Part shown: one piece after another, positions 1 through 9,021 of the stretch
Layout of the letters: every line of letters starts with the position of its first letter
Position numbering within the stretch: position 1 is the stretch's first letter
Source of the DNA: JBGSTR01 sp963707135
Lineage (GTDB): Bacteria > Pseudomonadota > Gammaproteobacteria > Chromatiales > Chromatiaceae
Assembly (NCBI GenBank): GCA_963707135.1
Contig: CAVPOY010000023.1
Coordinates: 1-64,000, forward strand
DNA: 64,000 nucleotides
Direction of reading: 5' to 3'
The notes under the pieces: model-generated
The model's database searches: none
What the model saw: the letters and a program-made list of their open reading frames with translations, nothing else
Told to the model about the DNA's origin: nothing
Program-made: the position numbers and the translations under genes

Positions 1-9
1 ACTTTCTTT

Positions 10-37
10 AAATCAGCCGCATCAATGCGGCTGATTT
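10..37. terminator. Perfect 13-bp hairpin
   Basis: Arms at 10-22 and 25-37 are exact reverse complements around a 2-nt centre. The GC-rich core is closed by AAA/TTT at the base, as in a bidirectional intrinsic terminator, though no long T-run follows. The gene it would end lies outside the window to the left. Confidence 0.45.
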
Positions 38-307
38 GTCGCCGGCGCCAGCCGCGGCAACACACAAGCCTGCCGCCGTCGCTTGGTGCCCGCGCGTTTA
101 CCCCAGCCCAGCTTTCTGCCTCGCGTCGGCTCGGCCGAAAACCCGCATCCGGAAAAGTAGGGCGAACCCGACCGCAAAACGGGGGGCTACCCTACTGGCG
201 CAAGCCCAATCTTCAGCCACACTCGATGTCTATCCGGTTCGGAAAAGGTATCCGCACGGCAAATTGGCTTGGAGAAGCGTCTCCCCTTGCTGACGAGGGT
301 AATCGCC

Positions 308-697
308 ATGAAAACGTCCCGGCCGCCTTGGTTACTGCCGCTGGCCGCGGCAATGCTGTTCATCGCCACCGGGCCCGCATGCGCCGAGGATCGCCAGGAG
401 GCGCGCTTCGCCGCGCAGTGTCAGGAGATCCGCTTTCAGCGCGGGCACGACTCGGTAACCGTTAAGGGAAGCGCGCCGCCAGATGATGTGATCTGTTACA
501 GGATGACAACGGGCGCGGGCCAGACCGCGGACCTGAAGGTCAAGGGACGCAACGTCATGTTTTCTGTAGCTGGCGTGGTCGAAGGTCAGGACGCGTACAG
601 CTTCGCCACCGAGAAGAAGACTTACCGGATTGAGGTAGGTCAGCTGATGCGATCGGTCACGGATGAGCCGTTTTCTCTTACGGTGTCAATACGTTGA
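308..697 (+). CDS. Small exported protein of unknown function
   Basis: A 129-residue protein with a clear Sec signal peptide: charged start MKTSRPP, a hydrophobic core, then a likely cleavage site after GPACA. The ATG at 308 is preferred over the ATG at 269 because a GAGGG ribosome-binding sequence sits just upstream and the signal peptide begins there. The mature part holds two cysteines (in AAQCQE and VICYR) that could form a disulfide, and ends with a sheet-like SLTVSIR. It resembles no family I recognise. It converges on the alpha-E gene, with 12 bp between the stop codons. Confidence 0.6.
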   Translation: MKTSRPPWLLPLAAAMLFIATGPACAEDRQEARFAAQCQEIRFQRGHDSVTVKGSAPPDDVICYRMTTGAGQTADLKVKGRNVMFSVAGVVEGQDAYSFATEKKTYRIEVGQLMRSVTDEPFSLTVSIR

Positions 698-709
698 CGA
701 CCCGGTACG

Positions 710-1672
710 TCACCGATCGTCCCTTAGGTGCGCCTCGAAGAAGTCCCCCTGAAGGGCCCCCGTCACGGCGGCCAAGAGTTCCAGGAAGGTGTCAAGGTAC
801 TCGTGGAGCCCATTGTCGAGCACGGCCTTCGGCGTGGCCCCGGCCAAGTGATCGCGCAGTGCCTGGAGGCCGTCCGCAACCGCGCCGCGCGGCCTGGCTC
901 CAATGCGCTCAAGCGCCTTTTCCATACCCTCGACGCAGTAGGCGAGCGAGCGCGGAAAATCCGGGTTCAGCACTACAAACTCGACGACGTCGATCGGCCG
1001 GATGCCGCCCTGGTAGCTGCGCCGGTAGGATTCGAAGCCGGAGAGCGATTTCAGCAGCGCTCCCCATTGGTAATAATCCAGCGGAGATCCGACCAGGCTC
1101 AGGTCCGGCAGGAGCAGGTGGTAGCGGACATCCAGGATGCGCGCGGTCATGTCGGCGCGCTCCTGCAGGCTTCCCAGCACCGTGAACCCATAGGCCTCGC
1201 CGCGCATCATCGTGCTCTGGGCCAGGCCGAAGAAGGTGGCCACCTCGCGGTGAACATATGCATAGAACTCGGCCGCCCGCCAGGGCTGCAGCGTGCCCTT
1301 CAGATGCCTGTCGACCGCGAGCCAGAACTCGTTGATGGCCTCCCACATCTCATTGGAGATGCGGTCCCGGACCACGCGGGCGTTTTCGCGCGCCATGCGC
1401 AGGCTGTTGTAGAGAGAGCCGGGATTTTCCTTGTCCTGGGTCAGCAGGTGGATCACCCGCGGCACGGTGACCTGCCCGTCCGGGTAGCGTTCTGGATAGA
1501 GCTCGTCCGCGCCGACGATGTTAAGTAGCGGCTGCCACTGGGTTTCCTCGGTCGCGCCTTCGTCGGCCTCCAGCATGTAGACGACGTTGATGTCGAGAAT
1601 GCGCGCGGTACCGTCGGCGCGCTCGAGCTGGCGCGTCATCCAGTAGAGCGACTCGCCGATGCGGCTCAGCAT
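710..1672 (-). CDS. Alpha-E domain protein (DUF403)
   Basis: A 320-residue, mostly alpha-helical protein that begins with the family hallmark MLSRIGESLYWM, keeps a run like LERADGTARILD, and repeats a related motif (QERADMTARILD) in the middle. Alpha-E proteins are found with circularly permuted ATP-grasp enzymes and transglutaminases, and are predicted to take part in making or trimming a peptide or amide tag (comparative-genomics inference, not a shown activity). The stop of the upstream ATP-grasp gene is 56 bp away on the same strand, so the two are likely co-transcribed. Length is normal for the family. Confidence 0.9.
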   Translation of the reverse strand: MLSRIGESLYWMTRQLERADGTARILDINVVYMLEADEGATEETQWQPLLNIVGADELYPERYPDGQVTVPRVIHLLTQDKENPGSLYNSLRMARENARVVRDRISNEMWEAINEFWLAVDRHLKGTLQPWRAAEFYAYVHREVATFFGLAQSTMMRGEAYGFTVLGSLQERADMTARILDVRYHLLLPDLSLVGSPLDYYQWGALLKSLSGFESYRRSYQGGIRPIDVVEFVVLNPDFPRSLAYCVEGMEKALERIGARPRGAVADGLQALRDHLAGATPKAVLDNGLHEYLDTFLELLAAVTGALQGDFFEAHLRDDR

Positions 1673-1728
1673 CGGTCAAGCCGGGCGGGTCTGCGCATGG
1701 CTCGGTCGCCCAAGCGGGATCGGCCCCA

Positions 1729-3201
1729 TCAATTCGCCAGCACCCAGGTATCCTTGCTGCCACCTCCCTGGGAGGAGTTCACGACCAACGAGCCCTTGGT
1801 CATCGCGACCCGTGTCAGCCCACCGGGCACGACCTCGATGTCCTTCCCATAGATAACGAAGGGTCTGAGATCCAGGTGCCGCGACTCCAGTTCCCCGTCC
1901 AGGTAGCAGATATGGCGGGAGATCTGTACCACCGGCTGAGCGATGTAGTTGCGGGGGTTTTCCGCGATCCTGCGCGCGAAATCGGCACGCTGGCCGGGCG
2001 TAGACGTGGGGCCCATTAGCATGCCGTAGCCCCCAGACTCCGCCACGGCCTTGACGACCATCCGTTCCAGATTGTCGAGCGCATAGGCCCGATCCTCGGG
2101 GTCGGTCATCTGATAGGTGGGTACGTTGGGCAGGATCGGCTCCTCGCCCAGGTAGTATCGGATGATATCCGGGACGTATCCGTAGACGGCCTTGTCGTCG
2201 GCGATGCCGCTTCCGGGGGCGTTGACCAGGGCCACGTTTCCGGCCCGCCAGGCGCCGATGACACCGGCGACCCCGAGCGTGGATTCGGGCCGGAATACCA
2301 GCGGGTCCAGGAAGTCGTCGTCGACGCGCCTGTAGATGACGTCAACCTGCCGCAGGCCATGGGTGGTCTTCAGGTAGACCTTGTCGTTCTCACAGACAAG
2401 ATCGCGCCCCTCGGCCAGCTCCACGCCCATCTCCTTGGCGAGGAAGGTATGTTCGAAGTAGGCCGAGTTGTAGACCCCGGGCGTCAGCACGACGATGGTC
2501 GCGGAATCAGCACCCCGCGGCGACAAGTGCCTGAGCGCCTGCAGCAGCAGGGCCGGGTAGTGCTCTACCCGCCGCACCCGGTAGCGTGCGAAGAACTCCG
2601 GCAGGATGCGGCGCTCGACGATCCGGTTTTCGATCATGTACGAGACCCCGGAGGGGGTGCGCAGATTGTCCTCGAGGACCAGGTAGCGACCGTCCTCGTC
2701 GCGGATCAGATCGATACCGCTGATGTGGGTGTAGATGTCGTGCGGCGGGTCGATGTCCATGATCTCTCGCCGGAAGTCCTTGCCGCGGTAGATCAGCTCC
2801 GGCGGGATCACGCCGTCCTTCAGTATCAGTTGGCCGTGGTAGAGGTCCTTCAGGAACAGGTTGAGCGCGCGGATCCGCTGCTTGAGCCCCGCCTCGATAA
2901 TGCACCACTCGTCGGCCGTGATGATCCGGGGCAGTATGTCGAACGGCCAGACCCGCTCGATCCCTTCGTCCTGGTTGGAATAGACGGTAAAGGTGACCCC
3001 TTCGGTATGCAGTGTCAGGTGGGCCTCGTGCGCTTTCGCGCCAAGCATCTGCTGCCCGGCCGACTGGATGTGCTCCCACATCGGGAGGTAATGATCCCGA
3101 GGACGGAAGTCATCCTGGTAGAACTCGTGGTAAGCCATCGTCGAGCCCGCATATTGCGACTCGGCCTGGGCTGTCGCGCCTGACTGGAATTGCCTTAGCA
3201 T
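1729..3201 (-). CDS. Circularly permuted ATP-grasp protein (DUF404/DUF407)
   Basis: A 490-residue protein of the type 2 circularly permuted ATP-grasp family. Visible family features are RPHDFY-like RPRDHYLPMW near the N terminus, GIDLIRDEDGRYLVLEDN, TPSGVSYMIENR, the stretch PGSGIADDKAVYGYVPDIIRYYLGE (from about residue 315; not quoted fully) and VVKAVAESGGYGM near the C terminus. ATP-grasp enzymes join a carboxylate to an amine or thiol through an acyl-phosphate, so this is a likely amidoligase with unknown substrate. An alternative ATG at 3138 (MAYHEF) is possible; neither start has a strong ribosome-binding site. It is the first gene of the operon with the alpha-E gene and is divergent from the transglutaminase. 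Confidence 0.9.
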   Translation of the reverse strand: MLRQFQSGATAQAESQYAGSTMAYHEFYQDDFRPRDHYLPMWEHIQSAGQQMLGAKAHEAHLTLHTEGVTFTVYSNQDEGIERVWPFDILPRIITADEWCIIEAGLKQRIRALNLFLKDLYHGQLILKDGVIPPELIYRGKDFRREIMDIDPPHDIYTHISGIDLIRDEDGRYLVLEDNLRTPSGVSYMIENRIVERRILPEFFARYRVRRVEHYPALLLQALRHLSPRGADSATIVVLTPGVYNSAYFEHTFLAKEMGVELAEGRDLVCENDKVYLKTTHGLRQVDVIYRRVDDDFLDPLVFRPESTLGVAGVIGAWRAGNVALVNAPGSGIADDKAVYGYVPDIIRYYLGEEPILPNVPTYQMTDPEDRAYALDNLERMVVKAVAESGGYGMLMGPTSTPGQRADFARRIAENPRNYIAQPVVQISRHICYLDGELESRHLDLRPFVIYGKDIEVVPGGLTRVAMTKGSLVVNSSQGGGSKDTWVLAN

Positions 3202-3470
3202 GACGGTGCCGTATCAGATAATCAGTGGAACGGAAAATGCTGAGCACACGGCGTGCCACGGCGGTATCGTCATATTTTTCTATTTATTAGAACGCTCGCA
3301 CGCCCTTGAGCGCCCCAAACTCGAGCAGCGGCGACACCCGAAAGTACCGAGTTGGTGCAGCGAAAGGGAAAAGATTACTCTAGACCCGTCCGTCGCCGCC
3401 GTTGGTTCCCACGATCGCGGGTTTTTTGCGCAATCGGGCAACCAGTTGAATGCCAGTGAGGGATACCCCG

Positions 3471-3613
3471 GTCAAATGCCATCACGGCATTCGATCAACT
3501 CGCCGTCCAAGAGGCGCGACTCTTGAACGGCACCATGTTCAGGCACCATCAACTGCCTGAATATGTCCCGCCGTCTTCGGCCCGGGCGGGGAACGCAATA
3601 AATCAGCGTTTCC
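3471..3613 (+). repeat. Five-hairpin intergenic element, copy 1
   Basis: Five consecutive stems can be drawn: 3472-3480/3486-3494, 3508-3513/3520-3525, 3534-3545/3554-3565, 3567-3572/3585-3590 and 3592-3596/3606-3610. The first stem with its flank (GGCATTCGATCAACTCGC) and the last (AACGCAATAAATCAGCGTT) match the copies at 33972-34112 and 49631-49773. The inner stems differ in sequence but pair equally well. It lies in the orientation of the transglutaminase gene, ending 93 bp before its ATG. It could be a structured RNA leader or a dispersed repeat. Confidence 0.7.
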
Positions 3614-3644
3614 TTTGCGGGTCCGGTTACTATTCATGACCTTG

Positions 3645-3664
3645 CTGCCAGGGATCCCTGGCAG
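3645..3664. promoter_or_regulatory. 20-bp perfect palindrome upstream of the transglutaminase gene
   Basis: CTGCCAGGGA is followed directly by its reverse complement, 42 bp before the ATG at 3707. It could be a repressor site or an RNA hairpin in the leader. No regulator gene is adjacent, so the role is open. Confidence 0.4.
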
Positions 3665-3706
3665 ACCATTCCTGATTCGCGGCCCTAAGTCGGAGCTCGG
3701 ACCCAC

Positions 3707-6700
3707 ATGTCGATCCTAGTCGCCCTCAATCACAAGACCGAGTACCGCTTCGACCGCTCGGTCGGACTGTCGCCCCACGTGGTCCGTCTCCGGCCGGCGC
3801 CCCACTGCAGGACCCCGATCCGTTCCTATACGCTGAGGATCGAGCCTGAGGAGCACTTCATCAACTGGCAGCAGGACCCGTTCGGGAATTACCTCGCCCG
3901 CCTGGTATTCCAGGAAAAAGCGCGAAAGCTGTCGGTGGAGGTGGACGTGATCGCCGAAATGATCACTATCAACCCCTTCGACTTCTTTCTCGACGAGTAC
4001 GCCTTCGAGTTTCCGTTCAAGTACGAGCCCCAGCTCATCAAGGAGCTCACGCCCTACCTGGAGATCAAGGAAAACGGGCCGCGGCTTCGCGAATGGCTCG
4101 GCAGCATCGACCGCACGCCGCGGGAGACCGTCTATTTTCTTGTCGACCTCAACGCGAAGCTGCAGCGGGACATTGGCTATGTCATCCGCATGGAGCCCGG
4201 CGTTCAGACCTGCGAGCAGACGCTGACGACCGGCCGCGGCTCCTGCCGCGACACCGGGTGGCTGCTGGTGCAGATACTCCGTCATCTAGGTTTGGCCGCA
4301 CGCTTCGTTTCCGGCTACCTAGTCCAGCTTACGGCGGATGTCAAAGCGCTGGACGGGCCAAGCGGCCCGGAGCGCGACTTCACGGACCTGCACGCCTGGG
4401 CAGAGGTCTATGTCCCGGGCGCCGGCTGGATCGGGCTTGACCCCACCTCCGGACTCTTTGCCGGTGAAGGGCACATCCCGCTGGCCTGCACCCCGGATCC
4501 GGTGAGCGCGGCGCCGATTACCGGCGCCACCGACAAGTGCGAGGTGGAGCTCTACTTCCATAATCGAATCGAGCGCATTCACGAGGACCCGCGGGTCACC
4601 AAGCCCTACACCGAGGACCAATGGCGGGCGATACAGGACCTGGGTCACCGGGTCGACCGGGATCTGGCCGAGAACGATGTGCGCCTGACCATGGGCGGCG
4701 AGCCCACGTTCGTTTCCATCGACGACATGGACGGTGAGGAATGGAACACCGCCGCGCTCGGGCCGGCGAAGAAGCGCCTGGCCGAAGACCTGCTTCAACG
4801 CCTGAGGGACCGGTTCGCCCCCGGGGGGGTGCTGCACATCGGGCAGGGCAAATGGTATCCGGGCGAGCAGCTCCCGCGCTGGGCGCTGTCCTGTTACTGG
4901 CGCAAGGACGGCGAGCCGGTGTGGCGCGACCCGGCCCTGCTGGCCGACGAACGCACCGCCTACGACCTGGGACCCGCGGACGCGGACGCCTTCGTGCGGA
5001 CGCTGGCCGGGCAGCTGGGGGTGCAGCCGGATCACGCCATGACCGCCTACGAGGACGTCTTCTACTACCTCTGGAAGGAGGCGCGACTGCCGGCGAACGT
5101 CGACCCGCTCGACAGCCGGCTCAAGGACCCCATCGAGCGGCAGCGCATCGCACGCCTGTTCCAGAAGGGCGTTGGCGAGGCCGCCGGCTATGTGCTGCCG
5201 CTGAGATGGTGGGGATCCCACTCGGACGGCGGCTGGATCAGCGGCGAATGGGTCTTCCGCGACAGTCAGCTGTTCCTGATTCCCGGCGACTCGCCGCTGG
5301 GTCTGCGCCTTCCGCTGGACTCCCTGCCCCACGTGCCCGAGTCCGCACTTGATGTCGAGCCTGAGCGAAACCCGTTCGAGCCCCGCGGGCCACTGCGCTC
5401 GCCCTTCGACGAGATCGCTCGCCGCTATGGGCGCATCGCCAGACCTTCGGAAACCCCGCAGCGAATCCGCGAGCAGGGTCCGAACCCGGCGTGGACGGCG
5501 GACCGCTACGAGCGTCATGCCCCCCCGGCGGACGCAAGCCAGTCGTTGAGCACCCAGAGCCCGCTGTCGGACCGGACGCCCCCGGACCTGGTCCGCACGG
5601 CGATCTGCGTGGAGCCGCGGGAAGGCCGCCTCCATGTGTTCATGCCGCCGCTCACTCATCTGGAACATTGGCTGGACCTGGTTGCCTGCATCGAGGCCAC
5701 CGCGGAGACGCTGGGCACTCCGGTCGTCATCGAGGGCTACGAGCCCCCGCGCGACCACCGTCTGCAAAAGCTCGCCGTGACCCCCGACCCCGGCGTGATC
5801 GAGGTGAACATTCACCCCGCCGAGAGCTGGGATCAAATGGTTTCCGACACCGAGATCCTTTACGAGGAGGCCCGCCTGGCGCGCTTGGGGACCGAGAAGT
5901 TTATGCTGGACGGTCGGCACACCGGCACCGGCGGCGGCAACCACGTGACGCTGGGCGGCCCGACGCCGACGGACAGCCCGCTGTTGCGTAGGCCCGACCT
6001 GGTCCAGAGCCTGATCACCTACTGGCAGCACCACCCGAGCCTGTCCTACCTGTTCTCGGGAATGTTCATCGGTCCAACCAGCCAGGCACCCCGCGTTGAC
6101 GAGGCCCGCGACGACCGGCTCTACGAGCTGGCGATCGCCTTTCAGCAGATGCCGGCCGGAGAGGTGCCGCAGCCATGGATCGTCGATCGGGTGCTGAGGA
6201 ACCTGCTGACCGACGTGACCGGCAACACGCACCGGACCGAGTTCTGCATCGACAAGCTGTACTCGCCAGATTCGGCCTCGGGGCGCCAGGGACTGGTAGA
6301 GTTTCGCGCCTTCGAAATGCCGCCCCACGGCCAGATGAGCCTGGCCCAGATGCTGCTTCTGCGTACGCTGGTCGCGCGCTTCTGGAAGGAGCCCTATACC
6401 CGCGAGCCGGTACGCTGGGGCACCGAGCTGCACGATAGGTTCCTATTGCCGCACTTCGTCAGACAGGACTTCGATGACGTCATCGGCGACCTCAGGCGGG
6501 CCGGCTACCCGTTCGAGCCGGACTGGTTCGACCCATTCTTCGAGTTCCGATTCCCGCACTACGGCGACCTTGTCACCGAGAACGGCATCGACATGGAGCT
6601 GCGCGCAGCCATCGAGCCCTGGCATGTGCTCGGCGAGGAAGTGACCGCACTAGGCACCGCACGGTTTGTGGACTCCTCGGTCGAACGCATGCAGGTGAAG

Positions 6701-7102
6701 GTCAGCGGCATGGTCGGGGACCGGCACGTCCTCGCCTGTAACGGGCGACGCGTACCGCTCCGGCCGACGGGCCGCAAGTCCGAGTATGTCGCCGGCATCC
6801 GGTTCAAGGCCTGGAGCCCGCCGTCGGGCCTTCACCCGACTATCCCGCCCCACAACCCGTTGCTGTTCGAAGTCGTGGACACCTGGAACGAACGCAGCCT
6901 GGGCGGCTGTACCTACTATGTCGCCCACCCGGGCGGACGGAGCTATGAGACCTTGCCCGTCAACGCCTACGAGGCCGAGAGCAGGCGCATATCGAGATTC
7001 CGAGTGATGGGACACACCCCGGGTCGGATCGATGCCCCGCCCGAGGAGCCGGCTGGCGAGCACCCCTATACCCTCGACCTTCGCTACAAGCCAAGGACCT
7101 GA
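3707..7102 (+). CDS. Transglutaminase-like / DUF2126 fusion protein
   Basis: A 1131-residue fusion. Residues 1-110 form the bacterial transglutaminase N-terminal beta domain. Residues about 150-250 are the transglutaminase-like cysteine peptidase core, with a complete triad: Cys180 in GRGSCRDTGW, His229 in DLHAWAEVY and Asp245 in GLDPTSG. The rest (about 310-1110) is DUF2126, with TMGGEPTFVS, HTGTGGGNHVTLGG and the AFEMPPHGQMS block. This architecture is known from clusters with alpha-E and ATP-grasp proteins, here transcribed divergently. Predicted role: a cytoplasmic amidase or transglutaminase working on the ATP-grasp product. A GGAGCTCGG sequence lies 5-10 bp before the ATG. No signal peptide is seen. 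All key residues are present and the length is normal for the fused form. Confidence 0.93.
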   Translation: MSILVALNHKTEYRFDRSVGLSPHVVRLRPAPHCRTPIRSYTLRIEPEEHFINWQQDPFGNYLARLVFQEKARKLSVEVDVIAEMITINPFDFFLDEYAFEFPFKYEPQLIKELTPYLEIKENGPRLREWLGSIDRTPRETVYFLVDLNAKLQRDIGYVIRMEPGVQTCEQTLTTGRGSCRDTGWLLVQILRHLGLAARFVSGYLVQLTADVKALDGPSGPERDFTDLHAWAEVYVPGAGWIGLDPTSGLFAGEGHIPLACTPDPVSAAPITGATDKCEVELYFHNRIERIHEDPRVTKPYTEDQWRAIQDLGHRVDRDLAENDVRLTMGGEPTFVSIDDMDGEEWNTAALGPAKKRLAEDLLQRLRDRFAPGGVLHIGQGKWYPGEQLPRWALSCYWRKDGEPVWRDPALLADERTAYDLGPADADAFVRTLAGQLGVQPDHAMTAYEDVFYYLWKEARLPANVDPLDSRLKDPIERQRIARLFQKGVGEAAGYVLPLRWWGSHSDGGWISGEWVFRDSQLFLIPGDSPLGLRLPLDSLPHVPESALDVEPERNPFEPRGPLRSPFDEIARRYGRIARPSETPQRIREQGPNPAWTADRYERHAPPADASQSLSTQSPLSDRTPPDLVRTAICVEPREGRLHVFMPPLTHLEHWLDLVACIEATAETLGTPVVIEGYEPPRDHRLQKLAVTPDPGVIEVNIHPAESWDQMVSDTEILYEEARLARLGTEKFMLDGRHTGTGGGNHVTLGGPTPTDSPLLRRPDLVQSLITYWQHHPSLSYLFSGMFIGPTSQAPRVDEARDDRLYELAIAFQQMPAGEVPQPWIVDRVLRNLLTDVTGNTHRTEFCIDKLYSPDSASGRQGLVEFRAFEMPPHGQMSLAQMLLLRTLVARFWKEPYTREPVRWGTELHDRFLLPHFVRQDFDDVIGDLRRAGYPFEPDWFDPFFEFRFPHYGDLVTENGIDMELRAAIEPWHVLGEEVTALGTARFVDSSVERMQVKVSGMVGDRHVLACNGRRVPLRPTGRKSEYVAGIRFKAWSPPSGLHPTIPPHNPLLFEVVDTWNERSLGGCTYYVAHPGGRSYETLPVNAYEAESRRISRFRVMGHTPGRIDAPPEEPAGEHPYTLDLRYKPRT

Positions 7103-7985
7103 GGGCCGCCAGCCGCCAGGCGCCAGGCGCGAGGACTTCTGACCAGTCGCCTTGGCTCGCGGCTGGTGGGACGGCCAATACTCGTCACCCGCTGACATCC
7201 TACGTCGATACCGATCCGGGGTCTTCCTCGCAACCTCTTGTTCTATGTTTTGTTTACGTTTGGCACGCCACCTGCTTACTACTTGGCAACGGAGAAAAGG
7301 ACGTGTCGGTTGGATGCAGGGAAGGTCGCGGCAGGGACGCGACAGCAGGCGCCGAGGGCCACAGCTAGGGAACCCATAACGAACAACAGGCTCAAGCGGC
7401 AACAAGGAGACCAAAAGACCGAGCAGGCGAAAGGAAGCGTCACCGGCCACGGACGGCCACACCCAGGATCCAAGCAGTACAAGCGAGCGGAAGTCGTGAA
7501 CAACAACAAGGCCGAAATGCCCGCCCTCCCCCGGCCTACCGAGTCGCGGCAGCGCGGCGGCGGCGATCACGCGTCGGAAGCCACGCCGGCGGCGCGCTTC
7601 AGTGTCTCATTCAGGAAATCGGACGGCGGAACAGTCGTACTCACGCATTTGAACGAGGCCACGGCAACAACCATCGCCGCGGATATCCGCTCCGCGTTCC
7701 CCTGGCTGCAGGTCATCGTCCGCGGAGCGGTCTAGCCGAAAGCCGACCGCTTAGCCACTCACGAGGTTTCTGACGACGACCCAGTCTTGATGCGTGTGCA
7801 CGAACGCCAACAACGTTGGCACAGCCCAACACAGCTTTGGGGTCCGTTCCTCACCCACCCACATGCTCAGCTGGCTCTTGGCGCGTCCCGAAAGGACGGT
7901 GCAAGAAATTACCGAAACTGGTAGGCGGGGTTGAACGAGAATAAACCCCAGCATAGACCGATCCAACGAGCGCTGGGTTCGCTCA
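7103..7985. other. Largely non-coding stretch
   Basis: Between the transglutaminase stop and the amidohydrolase stop. It opens with a run of short imperfect GCCAGCCGCCAGGCGCC-type repeats (about 7105-7130). It contains only one plausible small gene (7497-7735). From 7740 to 7985 I see nothing I can support. Confidence 0.4.
7497..7735 (+). CDS. Possible small protein of unknown function
   Basis: A 79-residue reading with a GTG start. The first half is polar and low-complexity. The second half (FSVSFRKSDGGTVVLTHL, then AADIRSAFPWLQVIVRG) has an alternating sheet/helix pattern that looks like a small folded domain. A weak GCGGAAG precedes the start. The frame stays open upstream to 7238, so the true start could be earlier. 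There is no family match I can name and no operon partner. It may be spurious. Confidence 0.3.
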
Positions 7986-8798
7986 TCACCCCAGCGTACG
8001 CCGTAGACTGTTCGCTTGTGCCGGGGACCCCCGCCCGTAGAGCGCCGCCGCATTCTCGATGAGGACTCGCCGCAGTGCCTGCTCATCCCCCAGGGCGTCG
8101 GCGATAAGCTGCAGATCCGCCCAGGAAAAAGGCCGCGGGGCGCGCGTCGATGGTAGGTCGGTGCCGAACAACAGCGCACCCGGGTTGCTCCGGTAGATCG
8201 GGACCAGGGCCTCGACGGGGTCGAAATCGAGGCGCCCGAACCCGCTCGCCTTGACCAGCGCCCCTCGGTCGACGAGCTTGAGCAGGTGCGGCAACCCCTG
8301 GTGGGAAAGCCCCAGGTGATCGATCACCATCCGCGGCAACCCCGCAAGCAACGTCCGGTAGCGCGGGATCTCCGCGGCATCCAGATAGAGCTCCGAGTGC
8401 CAGCCGGCGACCTCGTGGACTCGTCGCGCCAGCGCGGCGATTTGGGGAAGCTCGGGGTGGACGCCGCGTCGCAGATTGAAGCGAACCGCCCGAACGCCGA
8501 GCTCGTCGAGACGCCGTATCTCCTCGTCGCGCGCGTCGGCGGCCAGCTGAATCACCCCAACGAAGCCGGAACCGAGCGCCGCCAGCGCCGCCTCCATGTA
8601 GCCGCTGTCGAAACCCTGAAACGACCCGGCCACGACGGCACCACCAACAACCCCGAGTCCGGCGACCGCGCCCCGATAGTCGGTGGCGAGAAAGGAAGGA
8701 GGCAGATACCCCCGGTTCGCCCGCAGCGCAAACTGCGGATCGATGATATGAAGGTGGCTGTCGAAAATCGGACGGCCCTCAGTGGGGATCGCGGGCAC
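7986..8798 (-). CDS. Amidohydrolase-2 family protein (2-pyrone-4,6-dicarboxylate lactonase-like)
   Basis: A 270-residue TIM-barrel metal-dependent hydrolase. The first-strand HxH motif is present (DSHLHIID, His15 and His17). A DHLGL segment follows the middle strands, and the terminal metal/catalytic Asp is in LLFGTDLPSTRAP. These are typical of PF04909 enzymes, which hydrolyse lactones, or decarboxylate, small carboxylated compounds. The substrate cannot be read from sequence. The gene stands alone: 223 bp separate it from the histidine kinase upstream, and no catabolic partners are adjacent. Confidence 0.85.
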   Translation of the reverse strand: MPAIPTEGRPIFDSHLHIIDPQFALRANRGYLPPSFLATDYRGAVAGLGVVGGAVVAGSFQGFDSGYMEAALAALGSGFVGVIQLAADARDEEIRRLDELGVRAVRFNLRRGVHPELPQIAALARRVHEVAGWHSELYLDAAEIPRYRTLLAGLPRMVIDHLGLSHQGLPHLLKLVDRGALVKASGFGRLDFDPVEALVPIYRSNPGALLFGTDLPSTRAPRPFSWADLQLIADALGDEQALRRVLIENAAALYGRGSPAQANSLRRTLG

Positions 8799-9021
8799 CG
8801 GGTCGGCTCCTTTAACGCGACATCATTGCGGCGTCACCGGCTCAGATATGCCCCATTCCGAGGGTCCGGAAACGATTCCATTGACGCCGGGGATCGACAA
8901 CAACACCTCGGATTGAGGCCACCGGGGAGCGGCGACGACACGGCGGAAACCGGCAACCTGTGTGGATTCACGCCGGTGCGCAGTGCCGCCGGAACGCCCG
9001 CGGATGTCCGCGCCGGGCGCG

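Larger units (their letters stand above)
3202..3706. other. Divergent intergenic region
   Basis: These 505 bp separate the ATP-grasp/alpha-E operon from the transglutaminase gene. They hold one copy of the five-hairpin element (3471-3613) and a 20-bp palindrome (3645-3664). I see no convincing coding sequence, and base composition is clearly more AT-rich near 3220-3300, as expected for promoters. Confidence 0.6.

Noticed and set aside
3200..3526. 108-residue plus-strand frame in the divergent promoter region
   Set aside because: It starts inside the ATP-grasp start region, runs into the five-hairpin element and has no protein-like pattern.
4319..6433. 704-residue open frame antisense to the transglutaminase gene
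   Set aside because: It is a high-GC shadow in the opposite strand of a gene with complete catalytic motifs. The translation is Arg/Gly/Val/Leu-rich with no domain.
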